DNA of 59,695 nt from Pseudomonadota bacterium (GCA_023387815.1 JAEWHK010000029.1:1-59695); one strand, 5' to 3'. Counted from the first letter of the stretch, positions 16,367 through 25,677 are shown. Numbers and translations: made by a program. Notes: a model not told the origin generated them from the letters alone.

Positions 16367-17164
16367 TCACCCGGCCATTTTTTCGCCGCCATCCACGGGA
16401 ACCGCTTGACCGTTGATACTGCCGGACTGCGGCAGACACAGCCACAACACGGCGTGCGCGACTTCTTCGGGCTGAACGAGGCGTCCCTGGGGATTGTTGC
16501 TGACCAGCGCGGCTTTGGCCTGTTCCGTTGTCATTCCTGTCTTGGCGACCATGTTTGCCAGCGCCCCATCCAGCAAAGGCGTTTCGGTATAGCCTGGGCA
16601 GACGGCGTTGACTGTAATATTTTTGCCGGCCAGCTCCAGTGCCAGCGCACGTGTCAGACCGACCACGCCATGCTTGGCCGCACAATAGGCACTCACATAT
16701 CCATAGCCCTTGAGTCCGGCGACACTGGCCACATTCACGATGCGCCCCCACTTGCGGGCCAGCATATCGGGTAATGCAGCAGAAATGCACTGATAGGTGC
16801 CGGTCAGATTGACCTGCAGCATGTGATTCCAGAATTCGGTATCCATGCGGTCAAAGCGCTGGCTTGCGGCCTGACCCGCATTATTGACCAGAATATCGAC
16901 AGGTCCTGCCTGTTCACGTGCCTCATCAAAGGCGCGCCTGATTGCAATGTCATCTGTAATATCGGCCTGCACCGTGAACACGCGATCAGCGTGAGCGGAA
17001 AACGTTTTCGCAGCGTCCTGCAGGCGCTGTGCATTGCGTGCCAGCAGCGTGACGCGGGCACCTGCGTCCAGTGCCAGCCGTGCCACTTCCAGTCCGATTC
17101 CCTGACTGCCGCCGGTAATCAGCATATGCCGGTCTTTCAGTTCATTAGGTGATTGATTAGCCAT
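16367..17164 (-). CDS. Short-chain dehydrogenase/reductase of the anthranilate cluster
   Basis: 265-residue classical SDR. The NAD(P) site is LITGGSQGIGLEVA, followed by LVNNAGQAAS, the catalytic Ser in VNVASVAG, Tyr and Lys in SAYCAAKHG, and a C-terminal VPVDGGEKMAG. It likely oxidises a hydroxyacyl-CoA made by the neighbouring hydratase. Stop and start of this gene are 31 bp from the hydratase and three bases from the monooxygenase/reductase, so the genes form one operon. Confidence 0.9.
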   Translation of the reverse strand: MANQSPNELKDRHMLITGGSQGIGLEVARLALDAGARVTLLARNAQRLQDAAKTFSAHADRVFTVQADITDDIAIRRAFDEAREQAGPVDILVNNAGQAASQRFDRMDTEFWNHMLQVNLTGTYQCISAALPDMLARKWGRIVNVASVAGLKGYGYVSAYCAAKHGVVGLTRALALELAGKNITVNAVCPGYTETPLLDGALANMVAKTGMTTEQAKAALVSNNPQGRLVQPEEVAHAVLWLCLPQSGSINGQAVPVDGGEKMAG

Positions 17165-17167
17165 GAG

Positions 17168-19486
17168 TTATCCGTTCTGCATCAGTTGTGCACGTTCAAA
17201 AAGCGTCTCGATCTGCCGTTTGCCTGCACTGTACTGTTTGGGCCATGAGACATGCGTGTAGCCGATTTTTGCGGTTTCGCTCAGCGTCCAGGCTGGGTTG
17301 GCCAGATGCGGACGCCCGATGGCACACAGATCGGCGCGTCCTGAAGCAATAATGCTGTTGACCTGATCGGCTTCAGTAATCGCGCCCACCGCCATGGTGG
17401 CAATGCCTTCCTGATTGCGGATTTCATCGGCGAACGGCGTCTGATACATACGTCCGTATACCGGTTTCTGATCCGGACTGACCTGGCCGGACGAACAATC
17501 AATCAGATCGGCGCCGGCCGCTTTGAACGCCCGCGCGATAAGGGCAGCATCTTCGGCCGTGATGCCACCTTCCACCCAGTCACTGGCTGAGATACGCACA
17601 TTCAGTGGCTTGTCTTCCGGCCAGACGGCGCGCATGGCCGCAAAGACTTCCAGCGGAAAGCGCAGGCGATTTTCCAGCGAGCCGCCATAGTCGTCGTCGC
17701 GCTGATTGGTCAGCGGGGAAATAAAGCAGGAAAGCAGATAACCGTGCGCACAATGCAGTTCCAGAATATCAAAGCCGGCGTCAGCAGCACGGCGGGTTGA
17801 ATCCACGAACTGCTGCGTGATCTCCTGCATGCCCTTCTGATCCAGTGCGGTTGGCACCTGGGAGATCTCCGGCAGATAAGGCAGAGGCGATGCGGACACC
17901 AGCGGCCAGTTACCTTCCTCCAGCGGCATATCGATGCCGTCCCAGGCCGCTTTAGTTGAACCTTTGCGACCGGCATGACCCAGCTGTATCCCGATCTTCG
18001 CATCCGATTGCGTATGCACTGCCGTCACAATCTCTTTCCACGCCTGTGTCTGCGCATCATTCCACAGACCCGGACAATACGGCGTGATGCGCGCCTCTGG
18101 AGAAACACACGTCATTTCCACCATGACCAGCCCCGCGCCACCCAGCGCACGCGCCATCAGATGCTGAAGGTGGAAGTTGCCCGGAATGCCATCGGTGCAG
18201 GAATACATGGCCATGGGCGAAACCACGACACGATTCTTGAGCGTGACCGAACGCAAAGAGAACGGCGTCCACATGGGCGGCACACCACGCTGCTGATCGT
18301 TAACCGTGCCGGAGAACCAGCTTTCAAAATGATTCATCCATTGCGGATCGCGCAGACGCAGGTTTTCATGTGAAATACGTTGCGAGCGGGTCAGCAGCGA
18401 ATAGGCAAACTGCTCGGGCGCCAGCCCCACATAACGTTTGACATTTTCAAACCATTCGGTAGAGTTGCGCGCCGCATTCTGGATTTTCAGTACCTCCAGG
18501 CTGCGCAGGTCTTCGTACTCGGCCAGCGCCGACAGTACGTCTTTATTGTTGCGCAGGCGCACATCCAGTTCAATGGCATCTTCCAGTGCGAGCTTGGTGC
18601 CGGAGCCAATTGAAAAGTGTGCGGTATGGGCTGCATCGCCCATCAGCACCACGGGTACAGTCTTGCCGTTGGGCAAAGTCTGCTGATGCACCCATCTTTC
18701 ACAGATCACGCGCGGAAACTGAATCCAGATGGCCGAGCCGCGCAGATGTTTGGCATTCGAGAGCAGTCGATTGCCATCCAGCCAGGGCGCGAAAAGTTTT
18801 TCGCAATAGGCAATACCGTCTTCCTGTGACATCTTGTCGATGCCCGCCGCACGCCAGGTTTCGTCACGCGTCTCCACAATGAAAGTGGACATGCCCTTCT
18901 CATACTGATAGGCATGGGCCTGGAACCAGCCATGCTCTGTATTGACGAAGGCAAAGGTGAACGCATCAAAGGTTTTTTCAGTGCCCAGCCACACAAAGCG
19001 GCACTGACGGGTATCGATGTCCGGCTTGAAGGTGTCCGCGTAGCGCGTCCGAATTCGACTGTTAATGCCATCAGAAGCAATCAGCAGATCGGCATCGTAC
19101 TGTTGGGCAATAGCCTGATCATCTTCTGCAACGGTTTCGAAAACCAGCTCAACACCCAGATCCAGACAGCGCTGCTGCAGAATATTGAGCATTTTCTTGC
19201 GGCCAATGCCAATGAAGCCATGGCCCCCACTGCGTATCGTGGTGCTGCCGATATGAATATCGATATCATCCCAGTGATTGAATTCATGAATGATCTGTTC
19301 AGCCGTCGGCAGATCTGCCCGCTTCAGATTCTCCAGTGTGGCATCTGAGAACACAACGCCCCAGCCAAAGGTATCAAAAGGTCGGTTGCGTTCGATCACA
19401 ACGACCCTGTCCTGGGGATTCCGTTTTTTCAACAGGAGCCCGGCATATAGTCCCGCAGGGCCTCCACCGATACATACGATATTCAT
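17168..19486 (-). CDS. Bifunctional aryl-CoA monooxygenase/reductase (2-aminobenzoyl-CoA monooxygenase/reductase type)
   Basis: 772-residue two-domain flavoprotein. Residues about 1-385 are an FAD monooxygenase of the salicylate-hydroxylase class: MNIVCIGGGPAGLYAG, the DG motif ASDGINSRIRTRY, and GDAAHTAHFSIGSG. Residues about 400-765 are an Old Yellow Enzyme FMN domain: FSLRSVTLKNRVVVSPM, IQLGHAGRKGSTK, ELHCAHGYLLSCFISPL and a late GRPHLANPAWT. This fusion is the hallmark of 2-aminobenzoyl-CoA monooxygenase/reductase, which hydroxylates and then reduces the ring. Salicylyl-CoA 5-hydroxylase has the same architecture and is the alternative. ATG at 19486 is chosen over an upstream TTG because MNIVCIGGG is the natural FAD N-terminus. 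Confidence 0.9.
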   Translation of the reverse strand: MNIVCIGGGPAGLYAGLLLKKRNPQDRVVVIERNRPFDTFGWGVVFSDATLENLKRADLPTAEQIIHEFNHWDDIDIHIGSTTIRSGGHGFIGIGRKKMLNILQQRCLDLGVELVFETVAEDDQAIAQQYDADLLIASDGINSRIRTRYADTFKPDIDTRQCRFVWLGTEKTFDAFTFAFVNTEHGWFQAHAYQYEKGMSTFIVETRDETWRAAGIDKMSQEDGIAYCEKLFAPWLDGNRLLSNAKHLRGSAIWIQFPRVICERWVHQQTLPNGKTVPVVLMGDAAHTAHFSIGSGTKLALEDAIELDVRLRNNKDVLSALAEYEDLRSLEVLKIQNAARNSTEWFENVKRYVGLAPEQFAYSLLTRSQRISHENLRLRDPQWMNHFESWFSGTVNDQQRGVPPMWTPFSLRSVTLKNRVVVSPMAMYSCTDGIPGNFHLQHLMARALGGAGLVMVEMTCVSPEARITPYCPGLWNDAQTQAWKEIVTAVHTQSDAKIGIQLGHAGRKGSTKAAWDGIDMPLEEGNWPLVSASPLPYLPEISQVPTALDQKGMQEITQQFVDSTRRAADAGFDILELHCAHGYLLSCFISPLTNQRDDDYGGSLENRLRFPLEVFAAMRAVWPEDKPLNVRISASDWVEGGITAEDAALIARAFKAAGADLIDCSSGQVSPDQKPVYGRMYQTPFADEIRNQEGIATMAVGAITEADQVNSIIASGRADLCAIGRPHLANPAWTLSETAKIGYTHVSWPKQYSAGKRQIETLFERAQLMQNG

Positions 19487-19522
19487 GGCAGATTGTCTCT
19501 TTTTCAACGGTAATTTATTTTA

Positions 19523-19532
19523 AGTTTAAACT
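19523..19532. promoter_or_regulatory. Candidate MarR operator over the anthranilate operon promoter
   Basis: Perfect 10-bp palindrome AGTTTAAACT in an AT-rich stretch 37 bp upstream of the monooxygenase/reductase ATG. On the minus strand, TTGTGA (19547-19552) followed after 17 bp by TAAACT would be the promoter, so the palindrome covers the -10. MarR proteins bind short AT-rich palindromes and would repress here until an aryl-CoA ligand appears. The hexamers are weak and the assignment is inference. Confidence 0.45.
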
Positions 19533-19756
19533 AATTTATAATGCATCACAAACTTTTTTTCTGTGCACCTTTCTTTTTATCCCGATCCTGCCTGTGTCAG
19601 TCTGACTAAGCCAGCCGGCCGGTGAGGGGCGTGCAGTGTGGCATTCAAGGAGATAATGCACGTTCGCTGATGGCTTTAAGTGGTATGAAAGCCGGACTGC
19701 GTATACAATCCGCCCATTCCAATCTCCGCCCTTTTTGTTTTTCTGCAGGAGCTGTT

Positions 19757-20230
19757 ATGCAACACGATCTGGAAACCCGTGCCGCCACCATTGATCATTC
19801 TGAACTTCGTCTGTGGTTGCGCCTACTCACCTGCACCAATCTGATAGAGAACCAGATCCGGCACTGCCTGCGCGTCGAGTTTGACTGCACGCTGCCGCGC
19901 TTTGATCTGATGGCCCAGTTGGCCAGAGAGCCGGAGGGCATGCGCATGGGAGACCTGTCTGCACGCCTGATGGTCAGTAATGGCAACGTCACCGCCATCG
20001 CCAATCAATTGGAAAAAGAAGGCCTGATTCTGCGCCGCGTCAGCGCTGAGGATCGACGCAGTATCTTCCTGCGTCTGAGCGCCAAAGGAAAACGGCAGTT
20101 TGACAAAATGGCCGCCGCGCACGAGACCTGGGTGCAGGACATGTTCGACGGCATGGGTAAGGGCAATCAGAAGAAGCTGTATGCCCTGCTTGCTGAGCTC
20201 AAACAGTCGGCGCTGGCCGTCCAGTCCTGA
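19757..20230 (+). CDS. MarR-family transcriptional regulator
   Basis: 157-residue winged-helix regulator. HTH region: FDLMAQLAREPEGMRMGDLSA followed by LMVSNGNVTAIANQLEKEG, then the beta-wing with SAEDRRSIFLRLSAKG. Start ATG at 19757 follows CAGGAGC; a longer frame upstream has no family homology. It is divergent from the anthranilate-CoA operon, so it most likely represses it, with an aryl-CoA or aromatic acid as inducer (BadR-like logic). Self-regulation through the shared 270-bp region is plausible. Confidence 0.9.
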   Translation: MQHDLETRAATIDHSELRLWLRLLTCTNLIENQIRHCLRVEFDCTLPRFDLMAQLAREPEGMRMGDLSARLMVSNGNVTAIANQLEKEGLILRRVSAEDRRSIFLRLSAKGKRQFDKMAAAHETWVQDMFDGMGKGNQKKLYALLAELKQSALAVQS

Positions 20231-20289
20231 TACAGGTTAAGGCCCGGACCCTTCCTCATTCCGAAAGACAGTCTGCCGTCACATTCAGG

Positions 20290-20320
20290 TAAAATACTGA
20301 CTTTTCAGGGCCACCCTGAA
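20290..20320 (+). promoter_or_regulatory. glpD upstream region: -10-like box and hairpin
   Basis: TAAAAT at 20290-20295 could be a -10. Just after it TTCAGGG-CCA-CCCTGAA (20304-20320) forms a perfect seven-pair palindrome with a three-base centre, 36 bp before the glpD ATG. It could be an operator at the transcription start, for example for a GlpR-type repressor, or a leader hairpin. No T-run follows. Confidence 0.35.
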
Positions 20321-20355
20321 TGCAGGCAGCCTTACCTTTCTTCGGAGCAGTTCAC

Positions 20356-21888
20356 ATGAGCGCGGGAACGACCCAGCAAATCGATCATCCTGTTCGTCAG
20401 ACAGACCTGTTGGTTGTCGGCGGCGGCATCAATGGTGCAGGTATTGCACGGGATGCGGCCGGCCGAGGCCTGTCTGTGCTGCTTTGCGAGAAAGATGATC
20501 TGGCCTGCGCAACTTCTTCGGCCAGCAGCAAGCTGATCCATGGCGGCCTGCGCTATCTGGAACAGTACGAATTTCGCCTGGTGCGCGAGGCACTGGCCGA
20601 ACGCGAAGTGCTCCTGAATATCGCCCCCCATATCGTACGGCCCTTACGCTTTGTGTTGCCCCACGACCACACCTTGCGTCCCGTCTGGATGATCCGCACC
20701 GGACTGTTTCTGTACGATCACCTGGCAAAACGTTCTGACCGGCTCCCTGGCTCTCACCATATCCGTCTGGATGATGGCTCGGCCTTTGCGCAGCCCATGA
20801 ATGATCGGATCAGACAGGGTTTCATTTATTCTGATTGCCAGGTCGACGATTCCCGACTGGTTGTGCTTAACGCCATGGATGCACAGGCACGCGGGGCACA
20901 AATTCTGACGCGTACCGAGTGCACGGGCGCGCGGGTGCAGGACGGTCGCTGGCTGGTTACCCTGCGCGGTGAAGACGGACAGGAATTTCAGGTGAGTGCA
21001 CGGGTATTGATCAACGCTGCGGGCCCCTGGGTGGAAAACGTGCTGCGTTCCGTGCGAGACCCGAACGCCAAGGCGCGAAACCGCTTGCGCCTGATCAAGG
21101 GTAGTCATCTGGTGACCCGTAAGCTCTACCAGGGAGATCACGCCTATATTCTGCAGAACGACGACAAGCGAATTGTTTTTATTACGCCCCATCGTGACGA
21201 CTATTCCATGATTGGCACGACCGATGTGGACTTCAAAGGTGACGCGCACGATGCAGCCATCTCCAAAGAAGAGACAGCGTATCTGCTCTCGGTGGTCAAC
21301 CGTTATCTGCGTCAGCCTGTGCAAAAAGAAGATATTGTCTCCAGCTGGTCGGGCGTTCGCCCCCTGTACGACGACGCCGAGGGTAATGCCTCTGCAGTCA
21401 CGCGCGATTATGTTTTCGATGTCACGGGAGGCAAAAACGGTGAACCCGCCATGCTTTCCATTTTTGGCGGAAAAATTACCACCTACCGGAAACTGGCCGA
21501 ACACGCGCTGGAAAAACTGGAGCCATTCGTCAAGCAGGGTCCGGCCTGGACATCGACGGCGCCGCTGCCCGGCGCAGATCTTTCCCCTGCCAACCCGGAA
21601 GCGTATACCCGGCAGCTGCAGTCCCGCTATCCCTGGCTGGATGCAGCCATCGTCACGCGGCTTGTTGCAGCCTATGGCTCTATGACAACCGAAATTATCG
21701 GCAGCGCGCAATCCACTGCCGATCTGGGTCAGCACTTTGGTCACGGCCTGTATGAGGCAGAAGTGAACTGGCTGGTTTCCCGCGAATGGGCAAAAACTAC
21801 GCAGGATATTCTGTGGCGACGCACCCGTCTGGGCCTGAAATTCAGTGCAGATGAGGAACAGACGCTGGCACAGTGGCTGCAGGCCTGA
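20356..21888 (+). CDS. glpD: Aerobic glycerol-3-phosphate dehydrogenase
   Basis: 510-residue FAD enzyme at the cytoplasmic face of the inner membrane. It oxidises glycerol 3-phosphate to dihydroxyacetone phosphate and passes electrons to ubiquinone. FAD site DLLVVGGGINGAGIARDAAG and the family signature SSASSKLIHGGLRYLEQYE are near the N-terminus; SSWSGVRPLYDD, GGKITTYRKLAEHAL and a C-terminal helical domain follow. ATG at 20356 after GGAG fits the family start better than 20320. It is not accompanied by glpK or glpF here. Confidence 0.95.
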   Translation: MSAGTTQQIDHPVRQTDLLVVGGGINGAGIARDAAGRGLSVLLCEKDDLACATSSASSKLIHGGLRYLEQYEFRLVREALAEREVLLNIAPHIVRPLRFVLPHDHTLRPVWMIRTGLFLYDHLAKRSDRLPGSHHIRLDDGSAFAQPMNDRIRQGFIYSDCQVDDSRLVVLNAMDAQARGAQILTRTECTGARVQDGRWLVTLRGEDGQEFQVSARVLINAAGPWVENVLRSVRDPNAKARNRLRLIKGSHLVTRKLYQGDHAYILQNDDKRIVFITPHRDDYSMIGTTDVDFKGDAHDAAISKEETAYLLSVVNRYLRQPVQKEDIVSSWSGVRPLYDDAEGNASAVTRDYVFDVTGGKNGEPAMLSIFGGKITTYRKLAEHALEKLEPFVKQGPAWTSTAPLPGADLSPANPEAYTRQLQSRYPWLDAAIVTRLVAAYGSMTTEIIGSAQSTADLGQHFGHGLYEAEVNWLVSREWAKTTQDILWRRTRLGLKFSADEEQTLAQWLQA

Positions 21889-21902
21889 CTGTGACCGGAA
21901 TA

Positions 21903-21926
21903 TGACATGTCATCAAGTGCATGTCA
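21903..21926. promoter_or_regulatory. Inverted repeat upstream of CYTH-CHAD gene
   Basis: TGACATG at 21903-21909 and CATGTCA at 21920-21926, ten bases apart, 14 bp after the glpD stop. It is followed by G-rich sequence rather than Ts, so it is a weak terminator candidate; a protein-binding dyad for the downstream gene is equally likely. Confidence 0.35.
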
Positions 21927-22000
21927 GGGGGGTGTTACTATACGGCCTGTAACGCCCGAATCACCCCCAAAAAGCAACTCACATAAAGCAAATAAAAAAT

Positions 22001-23755
22001 ATGTCTGAACAGGAACTCAAACTGCACGTGCCTGCGTCTGCGGCTGCCTCGATAGAAAAGACGCTGAGAAAGGCGAAATGCGAAACCATTGCGCTGCGGG
22101 CCATGTATTTTGATACACCGGACCGGGAACTGGCCAAATCCAAAATCGCCATCCGCCTGCGCCAGGAGGGTCAGAACTGGGTACAGACCCTGAAAATGCC
22201 CGGCAATAATGCCGTGACCAAGCTGGAACTGAATCACAATCGCCCCAGTCCTGTTCTGGATCTGAGCCTGTATGCCGGCACGCCTGCCGAGGCCGCGCTG
22301 CTCAAGCTTTCCAAACCACTGGTGTTGCGTTACGAAACTGATATCACCCGCCAGTACCGTCGCCAGCGCACCCGCAAGGGAACGGTTGAAATTGCCTTTG
22401 ACACCGGTGTGATTCGCTCCGGCGAGCTGGAACTGCCGGTTTCCGAAGTGGAGTTTGAACTGGTCTCAGGCTCTCCTGAAGCCATTTTCGACATCGGCAA
22501 AAAGTGGCTGACACAATTCAAACTTGTGCTGGATTTGCGCAGCAAATCGCATCGGGGAGATGCCCTGGCGCAATCGGCTGTCAATATCCGTAACGCAGGA
22601 AGTACCGCAACACAGGATGCAATCCGCCATAATGAAGTTCAGCGCTTCTGGGCTCCGCGCAAGGCGCGGGTTTATGAGATCGACCGGCAGAATACGGCAA
22701 CTCAGGCGCTGATTTCCGTGACCACTGAATGTCTGGAACAGATTTGCGCCAACGCCGGTTCGCTGGCCGAAGCAGACACCCTGGGTGTCATTGAAGTGGG
22801 CCGCCCTGAACATGTGCATCAACTGCGTATCGGCATGCGGCGCCTGACCAGCAACTGGCGCCTGTTTGCCGGGCTGGCCTGGCTGCCGGACGAACCCCTG
22901 CGCAACGAACTGCGGGTGCATCTTGCCCGATTTGGCGCCACCCGGGATCTGGATGTCATGCTTGCCACAATCGTACCTGTGCTTAACGAAGCGGGCATGC
23001 CCCAGATGCAGTTTGATTCTCACGAAGCCGGCGCAACACCGCATGACATTGCCAAAGACCCGGCCTTCCAGCTCTGGCTGGTAAGACTGCTGGAATGGAC
23101 AGTGACGGCGCCAGCGACGGACCCCGTCGCGACCTCTCAGGACGAATCGCAGAATTCGCAGATTATCGAACGTACCGAGTATCAGGCCGACGGCACACTG
23201 CCGGCAGCGGCTGAAACAGGCGATTCTGCGAACATTGAGATTGTCGGAATTGATTCAGTTGCGGCCGGGCAGGCAGGGGTTTCCACCGACACTACGCCGC
23301 CGGCGACAGAGGCATCATCTTCGATTGAACCCATTATCATTCCACTGACGCCCTCTCCCGAGCCACGTCCCATGCTGCGCAAGGTACTGGAACGGCGCCT
23401 GAACAAATGGAATCGCCAGATTGTGGGGCATTGGAAGAAGGAAGACAAATCGGATATTGAGTCCTATCATGATCTGCGCAAGCGTATCAAGCGGATGCGC
23501 TACGCACTCAATGTCTATGAAGGACTGCGTCCCAACTGCAATCTGGGACCGTATGTGAAGAAACTCGCAGCGGCGCAGGAGGTTTTCGGGCATCTGAATG
23601 ACATCTCTACCGCCCTGACGTTTTTCAGCGGGCAGACCGACGATCATCCAGGCGCATGGTTCGCCGTGGGCTGGCTGACTGCCACCCTGGAAACGCTGAA
23701 GCATCGGGCCGATGAAGCGCTGGCCCGTATTCCCGGAAAAATCCGTTTCGATTAA
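22001..23755 (+). CDS. CYTH and CHAD domain protein (inorganic triphosphatase-like)
   Basis: 584 residues. Residues about 1-200 are a CYTH triphosphate tunnel domain with the ExExK signature at Glu3-x-Glu5-x-Lys7 and the strand pairs MYFDTPDRELAKSKIAIRLRQEG and TLKMPG. From about 225 a CHAD helical domain begins: VHQLRIGMRRLTSNWRLF, and later SYHDLRKRIKRMRYALNVYEG and QEVFGHLNDISTAL. Between its two halves (about residues 365-455) is an acidic, Ser/Thr/Pro-rich insertion with no structure predicted by eye. CYTH enzymes hydrolyse tripolyphosphate; CHAD binds polyphosphate. A strong shared terminator lies between this gene and ftsY. Confidence 0.88.
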   Translation: MSEQELKLHVPASAAASIEKTLRKAKCETIALRAMYFDTPDRELAKSKIAIRLRQEGQNWVQTLKMPGNNAVTKLELNHNRPSPVLDLSLYAGTPAEAALLKLSKPLVLRYETDITRQYRRQRTRKGTVEIAFDTGVIRSGELELPVSEVEFELVSGSPEAIFDIGKKWLTQFKLVLDLRSKSHRGDALAQSAVNIRNAGSTATQDAIRHNEVQRFWAPRKARVYEIDRQNTATQALISVTTECLEQICANAGSLAEADTLGVIEVGRPEHVHQLRIGMRRLTSNWRLFAGLAWLPDEPLRNELRVHLARFGATRDLDVMLATIVPVLNEAGMPQMQFDSHEAGATPHDIAKDPAFQLWLVRLLEWTVTAPATDPVATSQDESQNSQIIERTEYQADGTLPAAAETGDSANIEIVGIDSVAAGQAGVSTDTTPPATEASSSIEPIIIPLTPSPEPRPMLRKVLERRLNKWNRQIVGHWKKEDKSDIESYHDLRKRIKRMRYALNVYEGLRPNCNLGPYVKKLAAAQEVFGHLNDISTALTFFSGQTDDHPGAWFAVGWLTATLETLKHRADEALARIPGKIRFD

Positions 23756-23772
23756 ACGGCGAGCAAAAAATG

Positions 23773-23810
23773 AAGGCCTCAGAGAAATGAAACTCTGAGG
23801 CCTTATTCTA
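23773..23810. terminator. Bidirectional terminator between CYTH-CHAD gene and ftsY
   Basis: Perfect 12-pair stem AAGGCCTCAGAG (23773-23784) / CTCTGAGGCCTT (23793-23804) with an eight-base loop. A-rich sequence (CAAAAAATG) precedes it and TTATTCT follows, so it can end transcripts from both converging genes. Confidence 0.88.
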
Positions 23811-23877
23811 TCTGAAGCTCTCAACCCCAGGACTTGAATCGCTGGGCCTTATTCTCAAGGGCCTGATCCTCAAAAAC

Positions 23878-25605
23878 CTAGTCTCCTAGTAGGGCTCCGG
23901 CGAACTCTGCCGCCACAAACGGCTGCAGGTCCTGCAAAGACTCACCCACACCAATCCAGTACACAGGCACGGGGCGAACGCCCTGACCGCCAGCAGCAAC
24001 GGCCGCCAGCGTGCCGCCCTTGGCCGTACCGTCCAGCTTGGTCACCACCAGACCGGTCAGCGTCAGAGCCGCATCAAAGGCCTTGATCTGGGAAATGGCA
24101 TTCTGACCTGTGTTGCCATCGACAACCAGCAGCACTTCATGGGGCGCTTCGCCATCCGCCTTGCCGATCACGCGTTTGATTTTCTTGAGCTCTTCCATCA
24201 GGTGCAACTGGGTGGGCAGGCGGCCGGCAGTATCTACCATGACGATGGAGGCCTTGCGGGCACGCCCCGCATTGACGGCGTCAAAAGCAACGGCAGCAGG
24301 GTCACCGCCATCCTGTGCAATCACGGCCACATTATTGCGCGATCCCCATTCAATCAGCTGTTCACGCGCCGCGGCACGGAAGGTATCGCCCGCAGCCAGC
24401 AGCACATTATGTCCCTGCGCCTGGAAATGATGCGCGAGTTTGCCAATGGAGGTGGTTTTCCCTGCTCCGTTAACGCCGGCAATCATGACAACGCGGGTCT
24501 TATCAGTAGTGGCCGAAAACGGCTTTTCCAGGGGCTGAAGATGTTCAGTGAGCAGATCACGCAAGGCACGTTTGACCGTCTGCGCATCTTCGATACGTTC
24601 TTTTTTGACCTTTGCACGCAACTTGCCCAGCAGGGACTCGGTCGCCTCAACACCGGCGTCGGCCATAATAAGTGCGGTTTCGAGCTCCTCAAAAAGATTT
24701 TCGTCGACCTTCACGCCGACGAACAGGGAACTGATATTGGTACCCGTCCGGGACAGGCCATCCTTCAGGCGAGTCAGCCAGGAACGCTTTTCTGATTTAG
24801 GGCGTTCTGCTGTCGTTGCCGGGGCTGGAGCTGCTGGAGCGGCAGTCGCGGCGATGGGAGCCTTGTCAGGCGTGGCGGAGACCGTGGCGCTGGCAGAAGA
24901 TGTGTCAGGCGCAACTGCGGATGCTGGCGTTGGCGCCGGTGCCGAGGTAGCTGGAGTCGGATTTGACGCTGCTACAGGTGCTTCAGGGGCTGGAGTCTCT
25001 ACCGGAACACTGTTCACGCCCGCGGCTGTAGCGCTCTTGTCTGCTGCCGTTGAGGCAGGGCCAGCGTTTCCACCACGATCGTCTGTCCGGGCCAGAATCT
25101 GGTCTGCCGATTTCTTTGCAGACGCCGCCTTGTCCGTAAGATCAACATGTATGGGTGGCGCTTTTGGCAACTGCTGAATCTGGCGAGCTGAATCGCCCCG
25201 GCCTTGCGCGGCTTCCGCCTGAACAGGCGCAGAAGGCGCTGCTGGCGTCGGCGTCCCAGTATCCGCAGACGTCGCAGGCGGCTCTTTCACTGGTGGTTCG
25301 CGCGATGGCGGCTCCTGTGGAGGCGGCTCGGCGGGGGCCGGAGGCTCTTCTGTCGGTGGCTCTTTCGCAGGGGGTTCCTTGACCGGGGGCTCTTTTGGAA
25401 TCACCGGCTCGGGCGTTGGAGCATCGGGCTCCCGCGGTGCATCGCCCTCTTCGACGGGGAACTCACCTGAAATTGAATGCTCGGGCACTGGTGTAAGCGC
25501 AACGCCTTCCTCCAGCGTTTCGGGCTGACGGGTTTCGAGAGCCGGTTCGACCGGCTTTTCGGATATCTCGCTGGTTTTCTTTTTGCGTTTGAAGAAACTG
25601 AACAT
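23878..25605 (-). CDS. ftsY: Signal recognition particle receptor FtsY with long Pro/Glu/Ala-rich N-terminal region
   Basis: 575-residue SRP GTPase that docks ribosome-SRP complexes at the inner membrane. The NG domain is in the last ~300 residues: GVNGAGKTTSIGKLA (G1), DTFRAAAREQL (G2), VDTAGR (G3), VTKLDGTAKGG (G4). The N-terminal A domain starts with the basic MFSFFKRKKKTSE amphipathic anchor, then runs for about 250 residues through PPxKEPP-type repeats and an Ala/Pro/Thr-rich linker. This is longer than in most relatives. It is divergent from rsmD (72 bp), the usual ftsY-rsmD-coaD neighbourhood. Confidence 0.95.
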   Translation of the reverse strand: MFSFFKRKKKTSEISEKPVEPALETRQPETLEEGVALTPVPEHSISGEFPVEEGDAPREPDAPTPEPVIPKEPPVKEPPAKEPPTEEPPAPAEPPPQEPPSREPPVKEPPATSADTGTPTPAAPSAPVQAEAAQGRGDSARQIQQLPKAPPIHVDLTDKAASAKKSADQILARTDDRGGNAGPASTAADKSATAAGVNSVPVETPAPEAPVAASNPTPATSAPAPTPASAVAPDTSSASATVSATPDKAPIAATAAPAAPAPATTAERPKSEKRSWLTRLKDGLSRTGTNISSLFVGVKVDENLFEELETALIMADAGVEATESLLGKLRAKVKKERIEDAQTVKRALRDLLTEHLQPLEKPFSATTDKTRVVMIAGVNGAGKTTSIGKLAHHFQAQGHNVLLAAGDTFRAAAREQLIEWGSRNNVAVIAQDGGDPAAVAFDAVNAGRARKASIVMVDTAGRLPTQLHLMEELKKIKRVIGKADGEAPHEVLLVVDGNTGQNAISQIKAFDAALTLTGLVVTKLDGTAKGGTLAAVAAGGQGVRPVPVYWIGVGESLQDLQPFVAAEFAGALLGD

Positions 25606-25677
25606 GGGTCGCCGCAGGAAAGTGAATACTACAATAAGAGTCAGAGTTGTATTTTAACAGTCTACATAGAAACATTG

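Noticed and set aside
20644..21744. 366-codon minus-strand ORF opposite glpD
   Set aside because: Shadow frame with skewed composition; GlpD is complete on the plus strand.
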